A stretch of DNA of 64,000 bases, from contig NZ_FMZI01000001.1 in NCBI RefSeq assembly GCF_900101505.1, positions 310,001 through 374,000 of the forward strand, in the 5' to 3' direction. The notes under the pieces were generated by a model. That model saw nothing but the letters and a program-made list of their open reading frames with translations, did no database searches and had not been told where the DNA came from. Positions 18,096 through 27,544 of this stretch are shown in pieces (position 1 is the first letter of the stretch; every line of letters begins with the position of its first letter). The position numbers and the translations under genes were made by a program. Source of the stretch: Antarctobacter albus (GTDB lineage Bacteria > Pseudomonadota > Alphaproteobacteria > Rhodobacterales > Rhodobacteraceae).

Positions 18096-18707
18096 ATGTT
18101 GCGCGCGGGTTTTCGCACGGCCGGATTGGGGCTGGCCCTGGGGGTCATGGCAGGAGGCGCATGGGCCGACGTCCTGTCAACCAAGAACCGATCTCACATC
18201 TTTTCCAGTCAGACCAAGGTGCTCGATAACCGCGCGGCGCAGCAGTACAAAAGCTCTATCCGGCTGCAGCCGCCAAAGGTGGTCACGCCCACCAAGTGGG
18301 GTCCGGATACCGATGGCGATTTGCCCGTCTACCGCGGGCGCTACAACGGGGAATATGCTCAGATGGCGCGCGTGGCCGCGCGCAAGCACGGCATCCCCGA
18401 AGACCTGTTCCTGCGGCTTGTGAACCAGGAATCCCGGTTCAATCCCAAGGCAAAGTCGCACAAGGGCGCAATCGGGCTGGCCCAGCTGATGCCGGATACC
18501 GCGCGGCGCCTGGGGGTCGATCCGCATGACCCGGCGCAGAACCTCGAAGGCGGAGCGCGCTACCTCAAGCAGCAGTTCCAGAAGTTCGGCAGCTGGCGCC
18601 TGGCGCTTGCGGCCTACAATGCCGGTCCCGGTGCCGTGACCAAGCACAAGGGTGTGCCGCCGTATCGAGAGACCCGCAACTACGTCAAAATCATTCTCGG
18701 GGGCTGA
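18096..18707 (+). CDS. Lytic transglycosylase, SLT family
   Basis: 203 residues. Signal peptide (residues 1-24, [12 protein letters not shown]). SLT domain from about residue 85: catalytic Glu112 in [10 protein letters not shown], then [40 protein letters not shown], and the closing [13 protein letters not shown]. It cleaves peptidoglycan between MurNAc and GlcNAc with formation of 1,6-anhydroMurNAc. The RBS AGGGGGAT lies before the ATG. It is short (single SLT domain with no other module), like the MltE/VirB1-type periplasmic enzymes. No secretion-system genes are near, so wall turnover is the likely role. Confidence 0.88.
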   Translation: MLRAGFRTAGLGLALGVMAGGAWADVLSTKNRSHIFSSQTKVLDNRAAQQYKSSIRLQPPKVVTPTKWGPDTDGDLPVYRGRYNGEYAQMARVAARKHGIPEDLFLRLVNQESRFNPKAKSHKGAIGLAQLMPDTARRLGVDPHDPAQNLEGGARYLKQQFQKFGSWRLALAAYNAGPGAVTKHKGVPPYRETRNYVKIILGG

Positions 18708-18808
18708 CGCGGGCTCAAACCGGGCCGAAGCCGGCGCGGCTTAAACCTTGGTTATGCCTTTGCTGCCAGACTGCATTCCGTCGTCGCTCTGATCGCGGGA
18801 ACGGTGGA

Positions 18809-19774
18809 ATGGGGAATCATCACTTGTGGTGGATCTTGAACGCGGGGCGCCGGGGCGCTGCGCTGATATGTCTTGTCCTGTCTTTGCTGGCCAGTGCCTC
18901 TGCGGTCGTGGCCCAGGGGTGCCAGGTGCCCGGAGAGTTGATGGGCGTCGCCCGCACGCTTGCGGTTCTGCCGGCGGATCGCTCCGATCTGCCGCCGGCC
19001 ATGACGGCCCGGTTGGGGGCACAGCTGGACAGCCTGTCAGAGGCGCGAATCCTCGACGCCCTGACCGACAGCGGGATGGACAGTGTCGCCCCCGTTGCCA
19101 TCAACGTCCTGGCCGAGGCCGAGCGGTTGGCAAATGGGGGCCAATACAATCCGGCCCGCCTGTCGGCCCTGTTGCGCGACCTTGACCAGCAGACCACGCT
19201 GGCCTGTGTGACATCCGGGACGTCGATCTTTCAGCGCATGCAAAGCGGGCGCGACGGCGGTGTCTTTTCCAAGGCCAGCGGCGCCTGGTCTGAGATCGAG
19301 CGTCGCGCGCAGGAAGAAAAGCTGTTTGCCGCCGGTGCGGTCGTCGTTCTGATGGTCGGGTTCATTTCCTTGCTGGTGCTGATCGACACCGGGTATCGCT
19401 GGATCATGGCGTTGCTTTACAACCGCAAGGCCTGTCGCATCGCCGCCGACCTCGAGGTGGGGGGCAAACTGGTCGAGGGGCTGGTGATCACCCTGGGCAA
19501 GGGCGGGTGCCGCTTTCATCCGCTCAGCGCCAAGGCCTTTGACGCCGTCCTGCCCCAGTTGCGCGGTTCGGGGCCGGTCAGGCTCCGGATCGAGGGCGAG
19601 GAATTGCAGGTGCAGGGCAGTGGCATACACGAGCTCTATACCGATTTTCTGTTCCTGCGCCCGATCACGCTGAAACAGCAGCGCGATCTGCTCGAACACT
19701 CGTCGATCTCTCCCTACCATATCCGCAAGGCGCGCGATGGCGGAGAACGCGAGGCGAGACGCCTGGTCGGCTAG
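18809..19774 (+). CDS. Membrane protein with PilZ-like C-terminal domain
   Basis: 321 residues. Signal peptide or anchor (residues ~13-36, ALICLVLSLLASASAVVAQ), a periplasmic helical region to about residue 165, one strong membrane helix (about 172-193, AAGAVVVLMVGFISLLVL), then a cytoplasmic domain. In the latter, NRKACRIAADLEVGGKLVEG followed by LVITLGKGGCRFHPL (about 207-240) resembles the PilZ pattern with an early Arg and a D/N-x-S-x-x-G turn, but the Asp/Ser are replaced (TLGKGG). So the fold looks PilZ-like while c-di-GMP binding is doubtful. Function unknown. Confidence 0.6.
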   Translation: MGNHHLWWILNAGRRGAALICLVLSLLASASAVVAQGCQVPGELMGVARTLAVLPADRSDLPPAMTARLGAQLDSLSEARILDALTDSGMDSVAPVAINVLAEAERLANGGQYNPARLSALLRDLDQQTTLACVTSGTSIFQRMQSGRDGGVFSKASGAWSEIERRAQEEKLFAAGAVVVLMVGFISLLVLIDTGYRWIMALLYNRKACRIAADLEVGGKLVEGLVITLGKGGCRFHPLSAKAFDAVLPQLRGSGPVRLRIEGEELQVQGSGIHELYTDFLFLRPITLKQQRDLLEHSSISPYHIRKARDGGEREARRLVG

Positions 19775-19813
19775 GGTACTCTGACTACCCTGGTCGCGCG
19801 GCCTGGCAAGGAG

Positions 19814-19843
19814 CCTGCGCCGGGCCACCTGGCCCGGCGCAGG
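19814..19843. terminator. Terminator-like hairpin between convergent genes
   Basis: A 14-bp perfect inverted repeat (19814-19827 with 19830-19843) lies between the stop codons at 19774 (+) and 19850 (-). There is no clear T-run on either side, so it may act as a bidirectional barrier or RNA-end stabiliser. Confidence 0.5.
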
Positions 19844-19849
19844 GCAGGA

Positions 19850-21937
19850 TCATTCCGCCGCGATCTTGATGACCGGTTCCATCGCGTCAAACTCGCTGTC
19901 CGCGAGGTGGCACTTGATCTGGTGACCATCGGCCATCACGCGCACCGGCGGCACTTCCTTGTCGCACAGCCCGCCGGGAACCTTGTCCTTCCAGCGGCAG
20001 CGCGTCTGGAACGGACAGCCAGGGGGCGGATTCATCGCCGAGGGAATGTCGCCTTCCAGCACGATATGGGTCTTTTCCACATGCGTGTCGGCGATCGGCA
20101 CCGCCGACAGCAGCGCCTCGGTGTAGGGGTGATAAGGCGGCGAGAAGACCTGATCGGTCGTGCCCAGCTCGACCACATGACCAAGGTACATCACCATGAC
20201 CCGGTCGCTGAGATAGCGCACGATCGACAGGTCGTGGCTGATGAACAGAAGCGTCGTCTTCTGCTCGCGCTGGATCTCCATCAGCAGGTCCGTGACCGCC
20301 GCCTGAACCGACACGTCCAGCGCCGAGACGGGCTCGTCCGCCACGACGATCCGCGCACCGCCGGCAAAGGCCCGCGCGATCCCGACCCGCTGTTTCTGAC
20401 CGCCCGACAGCTGGCGCGGCATCCGTTCGGCAAAGGCGCGCGGCAGCTTCACCAGGTCCAGCAGACGCAGCATCTCCTGCCGGCGGTCCTCGTCGGAATT
20501 ACCGTGTTCGAAGATCTCCAGCGCCCGCATGATCTGCCGCCCCACCGTCATCGAGGGGTTGAGCGTATCGAAGGGGTTCTGGAACACCATCTGCACGTCC
20601 GCCACGGTCTGCGTGTCGCGCCGTTCGATGGGCGTGCTTTCGATGTTGCGGTTGTCCAGAAGGATCTGTCCGTCCGTGGCCGTTTCCAGCCCCATCAGCA
20701 CCTTGGCAAAGGTCGACTTGCCGCAGCCGGATTCGCCGACGATGGCCAGCGTCTCGGATTCGCGCGCCTCGAAACTCAGGGTCTCGTTGGCCTTGACCAC
20801 CTTCTTTTCGCCGGAACTGCCGAACAGCGCGTTGGCGGCCACCTCGTAGTATTTCTTGAGGTTGTCCATCTTGAGCACGACCTTGCCCGGTTCCGCCTTC
20901 TCGTTGGTCGATGTGCTGACCAGCGGTGCGTTCCAGTCGATTTCCTGGAACTTCAGGCAGCGTGAGCGGTGCCGGTCGTCCCCGGGGACGTCCTCCATCG
21001 GAATCCGGTCCATCGCGTCGCAGCGCCCGGCCTCGAAATAATCGCAGCGGGGACCAAAGTTGCAGCCCGGCGGGCGTTCATGCGGCAGGGGAAAGTTGCC
21101 CGGGATCGCCACCAGCGGGCGCGCGTTCTTGTCCGCGCCGGGCAGGGGGATTGAGCGGAACAGCGCCTGCGTGTAGGGGTGCTGCATCTTGTCGAAGACG
21201 TCCTCGATGCTTCCGGTCTCGACCGCTTCGCCGGAATACATCACGCAGATCCGGTCGCAGGTCTCCAGCACCAGGCCCAGGTTGTGCGAGATGAACAGCA
21301 TCGAAGTACCGTATTTCTCGCCCAGTTCCTTGACCAGCTGCACAACCGCGGCCTCGACGGTCACGTCCAGCGCCGTGGTCGGCTCGTCCAGGATCAGGAG
21401 TGCCGGTTCCGCCATCAGGGCCAGCGCGATCACGATCCGCTGCTGCTGTCCGCCCGACAACTGGTGCGGATAGCTGTCGAGGATGCGCTTGGGGTCGGGC
21501 AGCTTGACGTCCGTGACCACCTGCAGGGCGCGCTCGTAGGCCTCTTCCTTGCTGACGCCCTTGTGGATCATGGGCACTTCCATGAGCTGCTTGGCGATTT
21601 TCATCGCCGGGTTCAGGCTGGCCATCGGCTCCTGGTAGATCATCGCGATCTCCGAGCCGCGGATGTGGCGCAGCTCTTCCTGGCTCATCTCGTTCAGGTT
21701 GCGGCCCTTGAACTTGATCGAACCGCCGACGATGCGGCCGTTCTTGCCAAGGTCCTGCATCACCCCCAGCGCCACGGTAGACTTGCCGCAGCCGGACTCG
21801 CCCACGAGGCCTACCGCCTCACCCGGCCTGACCCGGACCGAGAAATCCATCACCGCCGGAATCTCGCGCAGCCGGGTGAAGAAGGAAATCGAAAGGTCGT
21901 CGATCTCTAGGATCGGCCCGTCGTAATCGTCTGTCAT
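19850..21937 (-). CDS. Peptide-type ABC transporter, fused double ATPase subunit
   Basis: 695 residues with two complete nucleotide-binding domains. First: Walker A GESGCGKST (residues 46-54), signature LSGGQQQR, then ILDEPTTALDV. Second: Walker A GESGCGKST near residue 402, signature LSGGQKQR, then VADEPVSALDV. Each is followed by the oligopeptide/dipeptide C-terminal Cys cluster (PPGCNFGPRCDYFEAGRC; PPGCPFQTRC), which in DppD/DppF-type proteins can hold an Fe-S cluster. The fusion replaces separate OppD and OppF. It is the last gene of the importer operon, 100 bases after the second permease, with hairpins in between. Confidence 0.93.
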   Translation of the reverse strand: MTDDYDGPILEIDDLSISFFTRLREIPAVMDFSVRVRPGEAVGLVGESGCGKSTVALGVMQDLGKNGRIVGGSIKFKGRNLNEMSQEELRHIRGSEIAMIYQEPMASLNPAMKIAKQLMEVPMIHKGVSKEEAYERALQVVTDVKLPDPKRILDSYPHQLSGGQQQRIVIALALMAEPALLILDEPTTALDVTVEAAVVQLVKELGEKYGTSMLFISHNLGLVLETCDRICVMYSGEAVETGSIEDVFDKMQHPYTQALFRSIPLPGADKNARPLVAIPGNFPLPHERPPGCNFGPRCDYFEAGRCDAMDRIPMEDVPGDDRHRSRCLKFQEIDWNAPLVSTSTNEKAEPGKVVLKMDNLKKYYEVAANALFGSSGEKKVVKANETLSFEARESETLAIVGESGCGKSTFAKVLMGLETATDGQILLDNRNIESTPIERRDTQTVADVQMVFQNPFDTLNPSMTVGRQIMRALEIFEHGNSDEDRRQEMLRLLDLVKLPRAFAERMPRQLSGGQKQRVGIARAFAGGARIVVADEPVSALDVSVQAAVTDLLMEIQREQKTTLLFISHDLSIVRYLSDRVMVMYLGHVVELGTTDQVFSPPYHPYTEALLSAVPIADTHVEKTHIVLEGDIPSAMNPPPGCPFQTRCRWKDKVPGGLCDKEVPPVRVMADGHQIKCHLADSEFDAMEPVIKIAAE

Positions 21938-21963
21938 GTCACTCTCCCTGTCGGAGGGACCGA

Positions 21964-22025
21964 GAAACCTCCTTGGTTTCTTCTTGGTCCAAATACACCC
22001 GGGGGTCTGGGGGCGGAGCCCCCAG
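21964..22025. repeat. Palindromic intergenic element inside the ABC operon
   Basis: Two hairpins, GAAACC-TCCTT-GGTTTC (21964-21980) and CTGGGGGC-GGA-GCCCCCAG (22007-22025), flank TTCTTGGTCCAAATAC. The second hairpin and the linking sequence look like a REP-like intergenic element that I recall as common in Rhodobacteraceae. It lies between the second permease and the ATPase genes and could set their relative expression. Confidence 0.5.
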
Positions 22026-22037
22026 CCTTTCCTTCCA

Positions 22038-23489
22038 TTAATCCCGCAGGGATTCCTCGCGCAGCCCGTCTGCCAGCAGGTTCAATCCCAGAACCAGGCT
22101 CAGCAGCGCCAGCGCCGGCGGCAGGGCCGGGTGCAGGTAGATCGAGAGCAGCTTGCGCCCCTCGTTGATCGTCGAGCCCCAGTCCGGGCTTTCCGGCGGC
22201 AGGCCAAGCCCGAAGAAACCCAGCGTTCCCAGCAGGATCGTCGTGTAGCCGATGCGCAGGCAGAAATCGACGATCAGCGGCCCGCGCGCGTTGGGCAGGA
22301 TCTCCCACAGCATGATGTACCAGGGACGCTCGCCCCGGGTCTGCGCCGCGGCGACATAGTCGCGCGTCTTGATGTCCATCGTCAGGCCCCGCACGATGCG
22401 GAACACCGTGGGCGAGTTCACGAAGACCACCGAGACGAAGACCACCAGCACACCGCCGGGCACGTCGAAGAAATCGAACGGCCAGAAGGTGATCCGCGAG
22501 GCGGTCGGGTCCGGGTTGTTGATCACGGACATGTAGACCAGGAACATCGGGACCAGGATGACTGCCAGCCAGATGTAATCCTTTTGCGGCTGGGTGCGGT
22601 AGCGCGAGTGGATCAGCACGCCCGCAAAGATCAGCGGAAAGAGGAACAGCACCACCGCCATGAACTGCGGCAGGCCCGTCGCCACGATTTCCGGTGTCAC
22701 CAGCAGGTAGAACAGCAGGATGACCGGGAAGGCGAGGATCAGGTTGGCGAAAAAGCTCAGCGCCGTGTCCAGGCGACCGCCGTAGTAACCGGCGGGCAGG
22801 CCCAGCGTGATCCCAACCATGAAGGCAAAGAGCGTGGCCAGCGGTGCAATGGCGATCACGATGGTCGACCCCGCCACGACGCGACTGAAGATGTCGCGCG
22901 CAAGGTTGTCGCCGCCAAAGAGATACCACTGAAAGTCGCCGTCCTCGGCGCCGCGCAGGGGGGTGCCGGGCACCTTGTTCTTCATGCCGGAGACCTGGCT
23001 CAGCGGGTCATGCGTGGCGATCATGTCGAAGGCGCCGTAGAAGAATGCCGTGTAGACCCAGAACATCACCAGGCCAAAGCCGATCATCCCGATCATCGAG
23101 TCGAAGAGCTTGCCATAGAGACCGAGGCTGCGCTTGAACTGGATCGAGACGACGAAGGTCAGGACCAGGGCGATCCAGACGGGAACGAACTGTCGGCTGA
23201 TGCCGCCGATGATCCCGGCGCCTGTGCCCATCGCGGCGCCTGCCACGATATAGGCCAGCACCACCAGCAAGAGCGCCAGCCCCAGCCAGGTCACCAGCTT
23301 CGCGGACAGGCCCCAGATACCGCCGGTGGCGATGATCGTGCCGTCCGGGTTGGTCTGGATGCCGGTGTCCGGCTCGAAGAAGGACAGGATGATCTTGGCC
23401 ACGAGGGCGACCGCGAAAACGGGCACCAGGATGGTCAAGATTGGGTTAAGGACGGGCCCGAGGCCGCCGGTCCATGTCAAGGGATCCAT
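22038..23489 (-). CDS. Peptide-type ABC transporter permease, DppC/OppC-like, enlarged
   Basis: 483 residues against the usual ~300 for this subunit. The core BPD_transp_1 domain occupies roughly residues 215-470, with the coupling-helix EAA loop in DYVAAAQTRGERPWYIMLWE, then LPNARGPLIVD and LGLPPESPDWGSTI. The extra ~190 N-terminal residues add about three to four hydrophobic spans (e.g. ILVPVFAVALVAKIILSFF; LVTWLGLALLLVVLAYIVAG; IGMIGFGLVMFWVYTAFFYG), and another hydrophobic insert sits inside the core near residue 300. It is next to the partner permease (10-base gap). The substrate is probably a peptide or similar solute. Confidence 0.88.
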   Translation of the reverse strand: MDPLTWTGGLGPVLNPILTILVPVFAVALVAKIILSFFEPDTGIQTNPDGTIIATGGIWGLSAKLVTWLGLALLLVVLAYIVAGAAMGTGAGIIGGISRQFVPVWIALVLTFVVSIQFKRSLGLYGKLFDSMIGMIGFGLVMFWVYTAFFYGAFDMIATHDPLSQVSGMKNKVPGTPLRGAEDGDFQWYLFGGDNLARDIFSRVVAGSTIVIAIAPLATLFAFMVGITLGLPAGYYGGRLDTALSFFANLILAFPVILLFYLLVTPEIVATGLPQFMAVVLFLFPLIFAGVLIHSRYRTQPQKDYIWLAVILVPMFLVYMSVINNPDPTASRITFWPFDFFDVPGGVLVVFVSVVFVNSPTVFRIVRGLTMDIKTRDYVAAAQTRGERPWYIMLWEILPNARGPLIVDFCLRIGYTTILLGTLGFFGLGLPPESPDWGSTINEGRKLLSIYLHPALPPALALLSLVLGLNLLADGLREESLRD

Positions 23490-23499
23490 TCTTGCCTCC

Positions 23500-24636
23500 T
23501 CAGGTCACGCTGATCCGCGGGTTCAGGTAGACATAGCCGATGTCGGAGATCAGCTGCGTCACCAGGACCACGAAGACCGAAACCACCGAGATCGCCAGCA
23601 GCATCTCGATGTCGTTGTTGCCCGCCGCGCGGACCAGCTCCCAGCCGACGCCCTTGTACTGGAACAGGGTCTCGACGATCACGACGCCGTTCAACAGCCA
23701 GGGGAACTGCAGCATGATCACGGTAAAGGGCGCGATCAGCGCGTTGCGCAGGGCGTGTTTCATCACGATGTTGCCGAAACTCACGCCCTTGAGGCGCGCG
23801 GTGCGGATGTATTGCGCGGTCATGACCTCGGCCATCGAGGCGCGCGTCATCCGTGCGATGTAGCCCATGCCGTAAAGCGCGATGGTCAGCACCGGCAGAA
23901 AGAAGTTCTCGAAGTTCGGGTTTTCCATCGCGCTGGTGGCCGTGCCCTTGAACCACTTCAGGCCCACTGCTGACGAGGTGAAGATCGCGATGAAGAGGAC
24001 GCCCGAGACGTATTCCGGCGTCGCCGTGGTGGTGATCGAAAAGGTAGACAGCGTACGGTCCAGGGCCGATCCCTCGCGCATCCCGGCCAGCACGCCGACG
24101 ATCAGGGCCGACGGGATCATCAGCAGCATCACGCAGAGCATCAGGAACCCGGTGTTCCCCATCCGCGTGCCCAGCGCCTCGGTCACGGGGGCCTTGGACA
24201 CCGTGGACCATCCCCAATGCCCCTGCAGGACGCCGCAGAAGGTCGGAGCCTCTGCCGGATCGCTGCCGGGCAGGATGCAGCGGCCACGCTGGTTCCCGTC
24301 CCGGTCGACCCGCGTCCACCCCGGGTAAACACCTAGCCATTCCGCGTAGTTGCGGAAGATGCGGGGATCAAAGCCGGTGTTGACCTGTTCCGAGGCTTCC
24401 GCCTGGGTGATGCGGCCCGCGTTCAGATCGGCCAGTAACTGGTCGTCCAGCGGCGACCGATAGCCATTGTTGGACAGCCAGGTGGCGACCTCGATGTCGG
24501 TCATCCGGAAGTTGCCTTCGGATTTCGCGAGTTTTTCCAGATTTGGATAGAGGTTCGTCATCACGAAGACGATGAACGTCAGGCAAAAAGCGGTCATTAG
24601 CATGACCCCCACGCGCCTGAGGATGAAAAGACCCAT
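23500..24636 (-). CDS. Peptide-type ABC transporter permease, DppB/OppB-like
   Basis: 378 residues. The N-terminal membrane span (FILRRVGVMLMTAFCLTFIVFVM) is followed by a ~100-residue periplasmic segment, longer than usual for DppB, and then the BPD_transp_1 core with the EAA loop YIRTARLKGVSFGNIVMKHALRN (starting near residue 275) and the closing GYVYLNPRI. It pairs with the enlarged permease downstream to form the channel. Position: second gene of the operon, after the binding protein and a strong hairpin. Confidence 0.92.
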   Translation of the reverse strand: MGLFILRRVGVMLMTAFCLTFIVFVMTNLYPNLEKLAKSEGNFRMTDIEVATWLSNNGYRSPLDDQLLADLNAGRITQAEASEQVNTGFDPRIFRNYAEWLGVYPGWTRVDRDGNQRGRCILPGSDPAEAPTFCGVLQGHWGWSTVSKAPVTEALGTRMGNTGFLMLCVMLLMIPSALIVGVLAGMREGSALDRTLSTFSITTTATPEYVSGVLFIAIFTSSAVGLKWFKGTATSAMENPNFENFFLPVLTIALYGMGYIARMTRASMAEVMTAQYIRTARLKGVSFGNIVMKHALRNALIAPFTVIMLQFPWLLNGVVIVETLFQYKGVGWELVRAAGNNDIEMLLAISVVSVFVVLVTQLISDIGYVYLNPRISVT

Positions 24637-24726
24637 TGGTGCCCCCGTTGGTGGCTTTGGACCGGTAGTTCTCCGGCCTCTTTTGGCTGCTGGATCCGCT
24701 GGTGTCGCGCGGACCGGGACGAAAAT

Positions 24727-24753
24727 GGGCCGCGCGATCCTCTCGCGCGGCCC
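24727..24753 (-). terminator. Attenuator/terminator hairpin after the substrate-binding protein gene
   Basis: An 11-bp perfect stem (24727-24737 with 24743-24753) with a 5-base loop; on the minus strand it is followed by ATTTTC. It lies 17 bases past the binding-protein stop. A partial terminator here would give excess binding protein over permeases, as often seen in importer operons. Confidence 0.7.
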
Positions 24754-24769
24754 GCCTGGGCGTCAGCCG

Positions 24770-26440
24770 TCAGGCCGTAATGCCGAACTTGTAAAGCTGC
24801 GGCAGGTCGGCGATGTGCTTGTCCACACCCACCAGGTTGTCCCGGTGGTGGCGCATCGCGGTCCGCCAGTACGGCTGGATGGTCACGCCTTCTTCGATCA
24901 TGATCGCCTGCAGCTTGCTCATCACCTCGCGGCGCTTGTCGGCATCGGCGATCGAGTTCGCCTCGGCCAACAGGGCGTCGAATTCGGCGTTGGCAAAGCC
25001 GCTCTCGTTCCAGGCCGCGCCCGAGGTATAGGCCAGGGCCAGAACCTGCGTGCCCAGCGGGCGGTGGTTCCAGTTGGTCGACGAGAACGGGTATTTCGTC
25101 CAGTCGTTCCAGAAGGTCGACCCGGGCAGGACCGTATGGCGGGCCTTGATGCCGGCATCGTTGAGCTGGGCAACCACGGCGGCCGTGGTGTTGCGGCGCC
25201 AGTCGTCGTCGATGGACTGCACTTCGTGCTCGAAGTCCTCCATGCCCGCTTCCTTGATGAGCTCCAGCGCGCGCGCCGGATCATGCGGAATGCGGGTGAC
25301 GGAGGCATCGTGCTCGGGGTGCATCGGTCCGACGTGGCAGTTGTCGGCGTGGATGCCATACCCTGCCATGCCCAGTTCCAGGCAGACGTTGTTGTCGACC
25401 GCCATCGCCAGGGCCTGGCGCACGCGCTTGTCGCCGTAGATCTTGTTGCCGTCTGCATCCTCGGCCAGCTGGTTCGGACGGATGCAGATGGTAAAGCCCG
25501 AGGGGATTTCCGAGCGGGTCAGGCCGATGCTGTCGAAGATGTCGACGAATTCGCCGACAGACTCCCAGTTCATGTCGATCTCTTCGGCCTCGAAGGCGGC
25601 GATGAAGGCCGCCGGGTCCTGACCGTAGTCGATGAACTCGATCCGGTCGATATAGCCGCCCTTGCCGGCGGCGTAACCCCACCAGTCGTGATCCTCGTTG
25701 CGCACCAGCACGCCCTTGACGCCGACCTCATGGCTTTCCGGCAGCATGAAGCCGGTGCCGATCGGGTTGGCCAGCATGTTGTTGGCATCATGGCTCGAAT
25801 GCACGATCGCCGCCGGGTAGTCGGCAAAGCCGGGGATGATGGTGATGTCGGGCGCCGAGCAGCGCAGCTTGACTGTGTGGCTGTCGACCACCTCGATGGC
25901 GCCATCGGCGGCCTTCTTGGTCTCGGGGTCGATCAGCGAGCCCATACGTGCGGCCATCGAGTTGCCTTCGACCTCGCTTTCGCACCACATCGCGATGTTG
26001 CGGGCCACGTCCTCGGCGGTGAAATCGTCGCCGTTGTTCCACTTCACGCCCTGGCGGACGTTCAGGGTGTATTCGGTCGCGTCCTCGTTGGCTTCCCAGC
26101 TTGCCAGCAGCATGGGTTCGAACGAACCGTCATTGTTGTACTCGACGAGATACTCCAGCCAGCCCGAGGTGAAAGTCGCGATCTGGGTCCAGTCGTAGGT
26201 GCGCGGATCCTTGAGCGCGCGAACCTCCATCTGGTAGCGGATCGTGCCACCCTGCTGCGCATGGGCCGCTGCCTGCGCAGGCTGCTGCAGCCCGCCCAAT
26301 GCGTAGGCGGCCGCAGAGGTCAGGCCCAGCGCGGTGGTGCGCGCCATGAACTCGCGGCGGTCCAGAAGGCCCTGCTTGAACTCCTTGGCGTACATCTTCG
26401 CAGCCGGGTGTACCCGCTGCAGGTTGTCCATCGATGTCAT
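24770..26440 (-). CDS. ABC transporter substrate-binding protein, SBP_bac_5 family, Tat-exported
   Basis: 556 residues. The N-terminus contains the twin-arginine motif DRREFM (residues 27-32) followed by a hydrophobic stretch ([16 protein letters not shown]) and an AQA-type cleavage site. The mature part fits the peptide/nickel-binding family: [21 protein letters not shown], the [17 protein letters not shown] block, [13 protein letters not shown], and the end [12 protein letters not shown]. It captures the solute in the periplasm for the permeases encoded downstream. RBS GGGAGAAAAAT lies before the ATG. Substrate not readable from sequence; peptides or opine-like compounds are possible. Confidence 0.92.
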   Translation of the reverse strand: MTSMDNLQRVHPAAKMYAKEFKQGLLDRREFMARTTALGLTSAAAYALGGLQQPAQAAAHAQQGGTIRYQMEVRALKDPRTYDWTQIATFTSGWLEYLVEYNNDGSFEPMLLASWEANEDATEYTLNVRQGVKWNNGDDFTAEDVARNIAMWCESEVEGNSMAARMGSLIDPETKKAADGAIEVVDSHTVKLRCSAPDITIIPGFADYPAAIVHSSHDANNMLANPIGTGFMLPESHEVGVKGVLVRNEDHDWWGYAAGKGGYIDRIEFIDYGQDPAAFIAAFEAEEIDMNWESVGEFVDIFDSIGLTRSEIPSGFTICIRPNQLAEDADGNKIYGDKRVRQALAMAVDNNVCLELGMAGYGIHADNCHVGPMHPEHDASVTRIPHDPARALELIKEAGMEDFEHEVQSIDDDWRRNTTAAVVAQLNDAGIKARHTVLPGSTFWNDWTKYPFSSTNWNHRPLGTQVLALAYTSGAAWNESGFANAEFDALLAEANSIADADKRREVMSKLQAIMIEEGVTIQPYWRTAMRHHRDNLVGVDKHIADLPQLYKFGITA

Positions 26441-26689
26441 ATTTTTCTCCCTGTGACTTTTCTATGTTCAGCCGGGGGGTCCGGTTGGTCGGCCTTTGTC
26501 GTTGGGGGAAGTCCCGTGTTCCCCGGCGTCCTGGCCCCACGCTGCACGTCATTGCGCACGAGAAGGCTTGCCTAGTCAACGCCCGCTATCGTCCTTTTGG
26601 AGTCGAAAACCGACATGAGGCTTATTCAAAAGCGACACGGCCCTCAGTGCAAGTCACGACCCCGGGACCCCGAGTCGAAAGCCGCGCGC

Positions 26690-27544
26690 TCAGGCCCGGA
26701 CCGCGGGACGCCGGGTTGCGGCCCGCAGGGCCGAGGGCGTTTGGCCCGTATGGCTCTGGATGAAGCGGGTGAAATAGGCCGGCGAGGCAAAGCCAAGGGA
26801 CCGCGCCACCTCCTTGACCGCGGGAGTCGGGCTTTCCAGGGCCAGGCGCGCGGCGTGCAGCTTGCGCTCGGTCAGGATGTCGGCGGCGGTCTTGCCGCAG
26901 CACCCCCGGCAGACCCGGCTGAGATGGGTCGGCGTGACGTCCAGTGCCTCTGCGTACTGGCCCATGACCTTGGGGTCGCGGAACTCGCGTGTCACGGACT
27001 GGGCATAGCGCCGGACCAGCCGCTGCGCGGCGCTTTCGGGTGGTATGTCCGTGGCGCCGGCCTGCACCTGTCGATGCAGCCAGACGGCGATCAGCCCGAC
27101 ATGCGCGGCCAGCGCCTCTTGCAGCATCGGACGCTTCTGGCTGTTTTCCCGGTTCATCGCGTCGATGGTGCCGGTCAGTTCCGCCTGTGAGAGGCTGTCG
27201 CGTACCCGCAGCAGCAGGGGGGCATGCGGCATGTAGGGGCTGAGCCCCGCAGGGCTCTGGACGAACAGTGCCTGAGTCCCTTGCTGCATCTCTATGGAAA
27301 ACAGCGTGCCAGCGGGCAGGAACAACGCGTTGTTGGTCGAGATGCCGCGCAGAATACCGTTGACGATGACCCGTCCCTGTCCGCGTGTCACCCAGAGCAG
27401 CATATCCTCTGGCCGGTCGTGCAGGAGCGTGAATTTCCAGGGCGCGCCCTGCACCTCCAGCGCGTAGGACCCGCTGCGCACTTCGCCCTTGGAACGCGGC
27501 GGCGCGGGTGGCATGGGCTTGTTCAGGAAGCCGGGCCGCGACAT
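26690..27544 (-). CDS. AraC-family transcriptional regulator
   Basis: 284 residues from the ATG at 27544; the open frame extends upstream but only through miaA. The N-terminal ~160 residues form a cupin-like sensor (FTLLHDRPEDMLLWVTRGQG). The C-terminal ~100 carry two helix-turn-helix motifs (YAEALDVTPTHLSRVCRGCCGKT and ARSLGFASPAYFTRFIQSHTGQTP). An unusual Cys pair (CRGCC) lies in the first helix pair. The start overlaps the miaA stop by one base (TGATG), so its translation is likely coupled to miaA. Target unknown; the peptide importer begins 250 bases downstream on the same strand and is the obvious candidate. Confidence 0.85.
   Translation of the reverse strand: MSRPGFLNKPMPPAPPRSKGEVRSGSYALEVQGAPWKFTLLHDRPEDMLLWVTRGQGRVIVNGILRGISTNNALFLPAGTLFSIEMQQGTQALFVQSPAGLSPYMPHAPLLLRVRDSLSQAELTGTIDAMNRENSQKRPMLQEALAAHVGLIAVWLHRQVQAGATDIPPESAAQRLVRRYAQSVTREFRDPKVMGQYAEALDVTPTHLSRVCRGCCGKTAADILTERKLHAARLALESPTPAVKEVARSLGFASPAYFTRFIQSHTGQTPSALRAATRRPAVRA

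Noticed and set aside
21936-23513. Long plus-strand open frame opposite the OppC-type permease
   Set aside because: It has low-complexity His/Gln/Arg/Asp-rich content typical of antisense frames.
24572-26575. Long plus-strand open frame opposite the binding-protein gene
   Set aside because: It is antisense to a clear Tat-exported SBP_bac_5 gene and has no family features.
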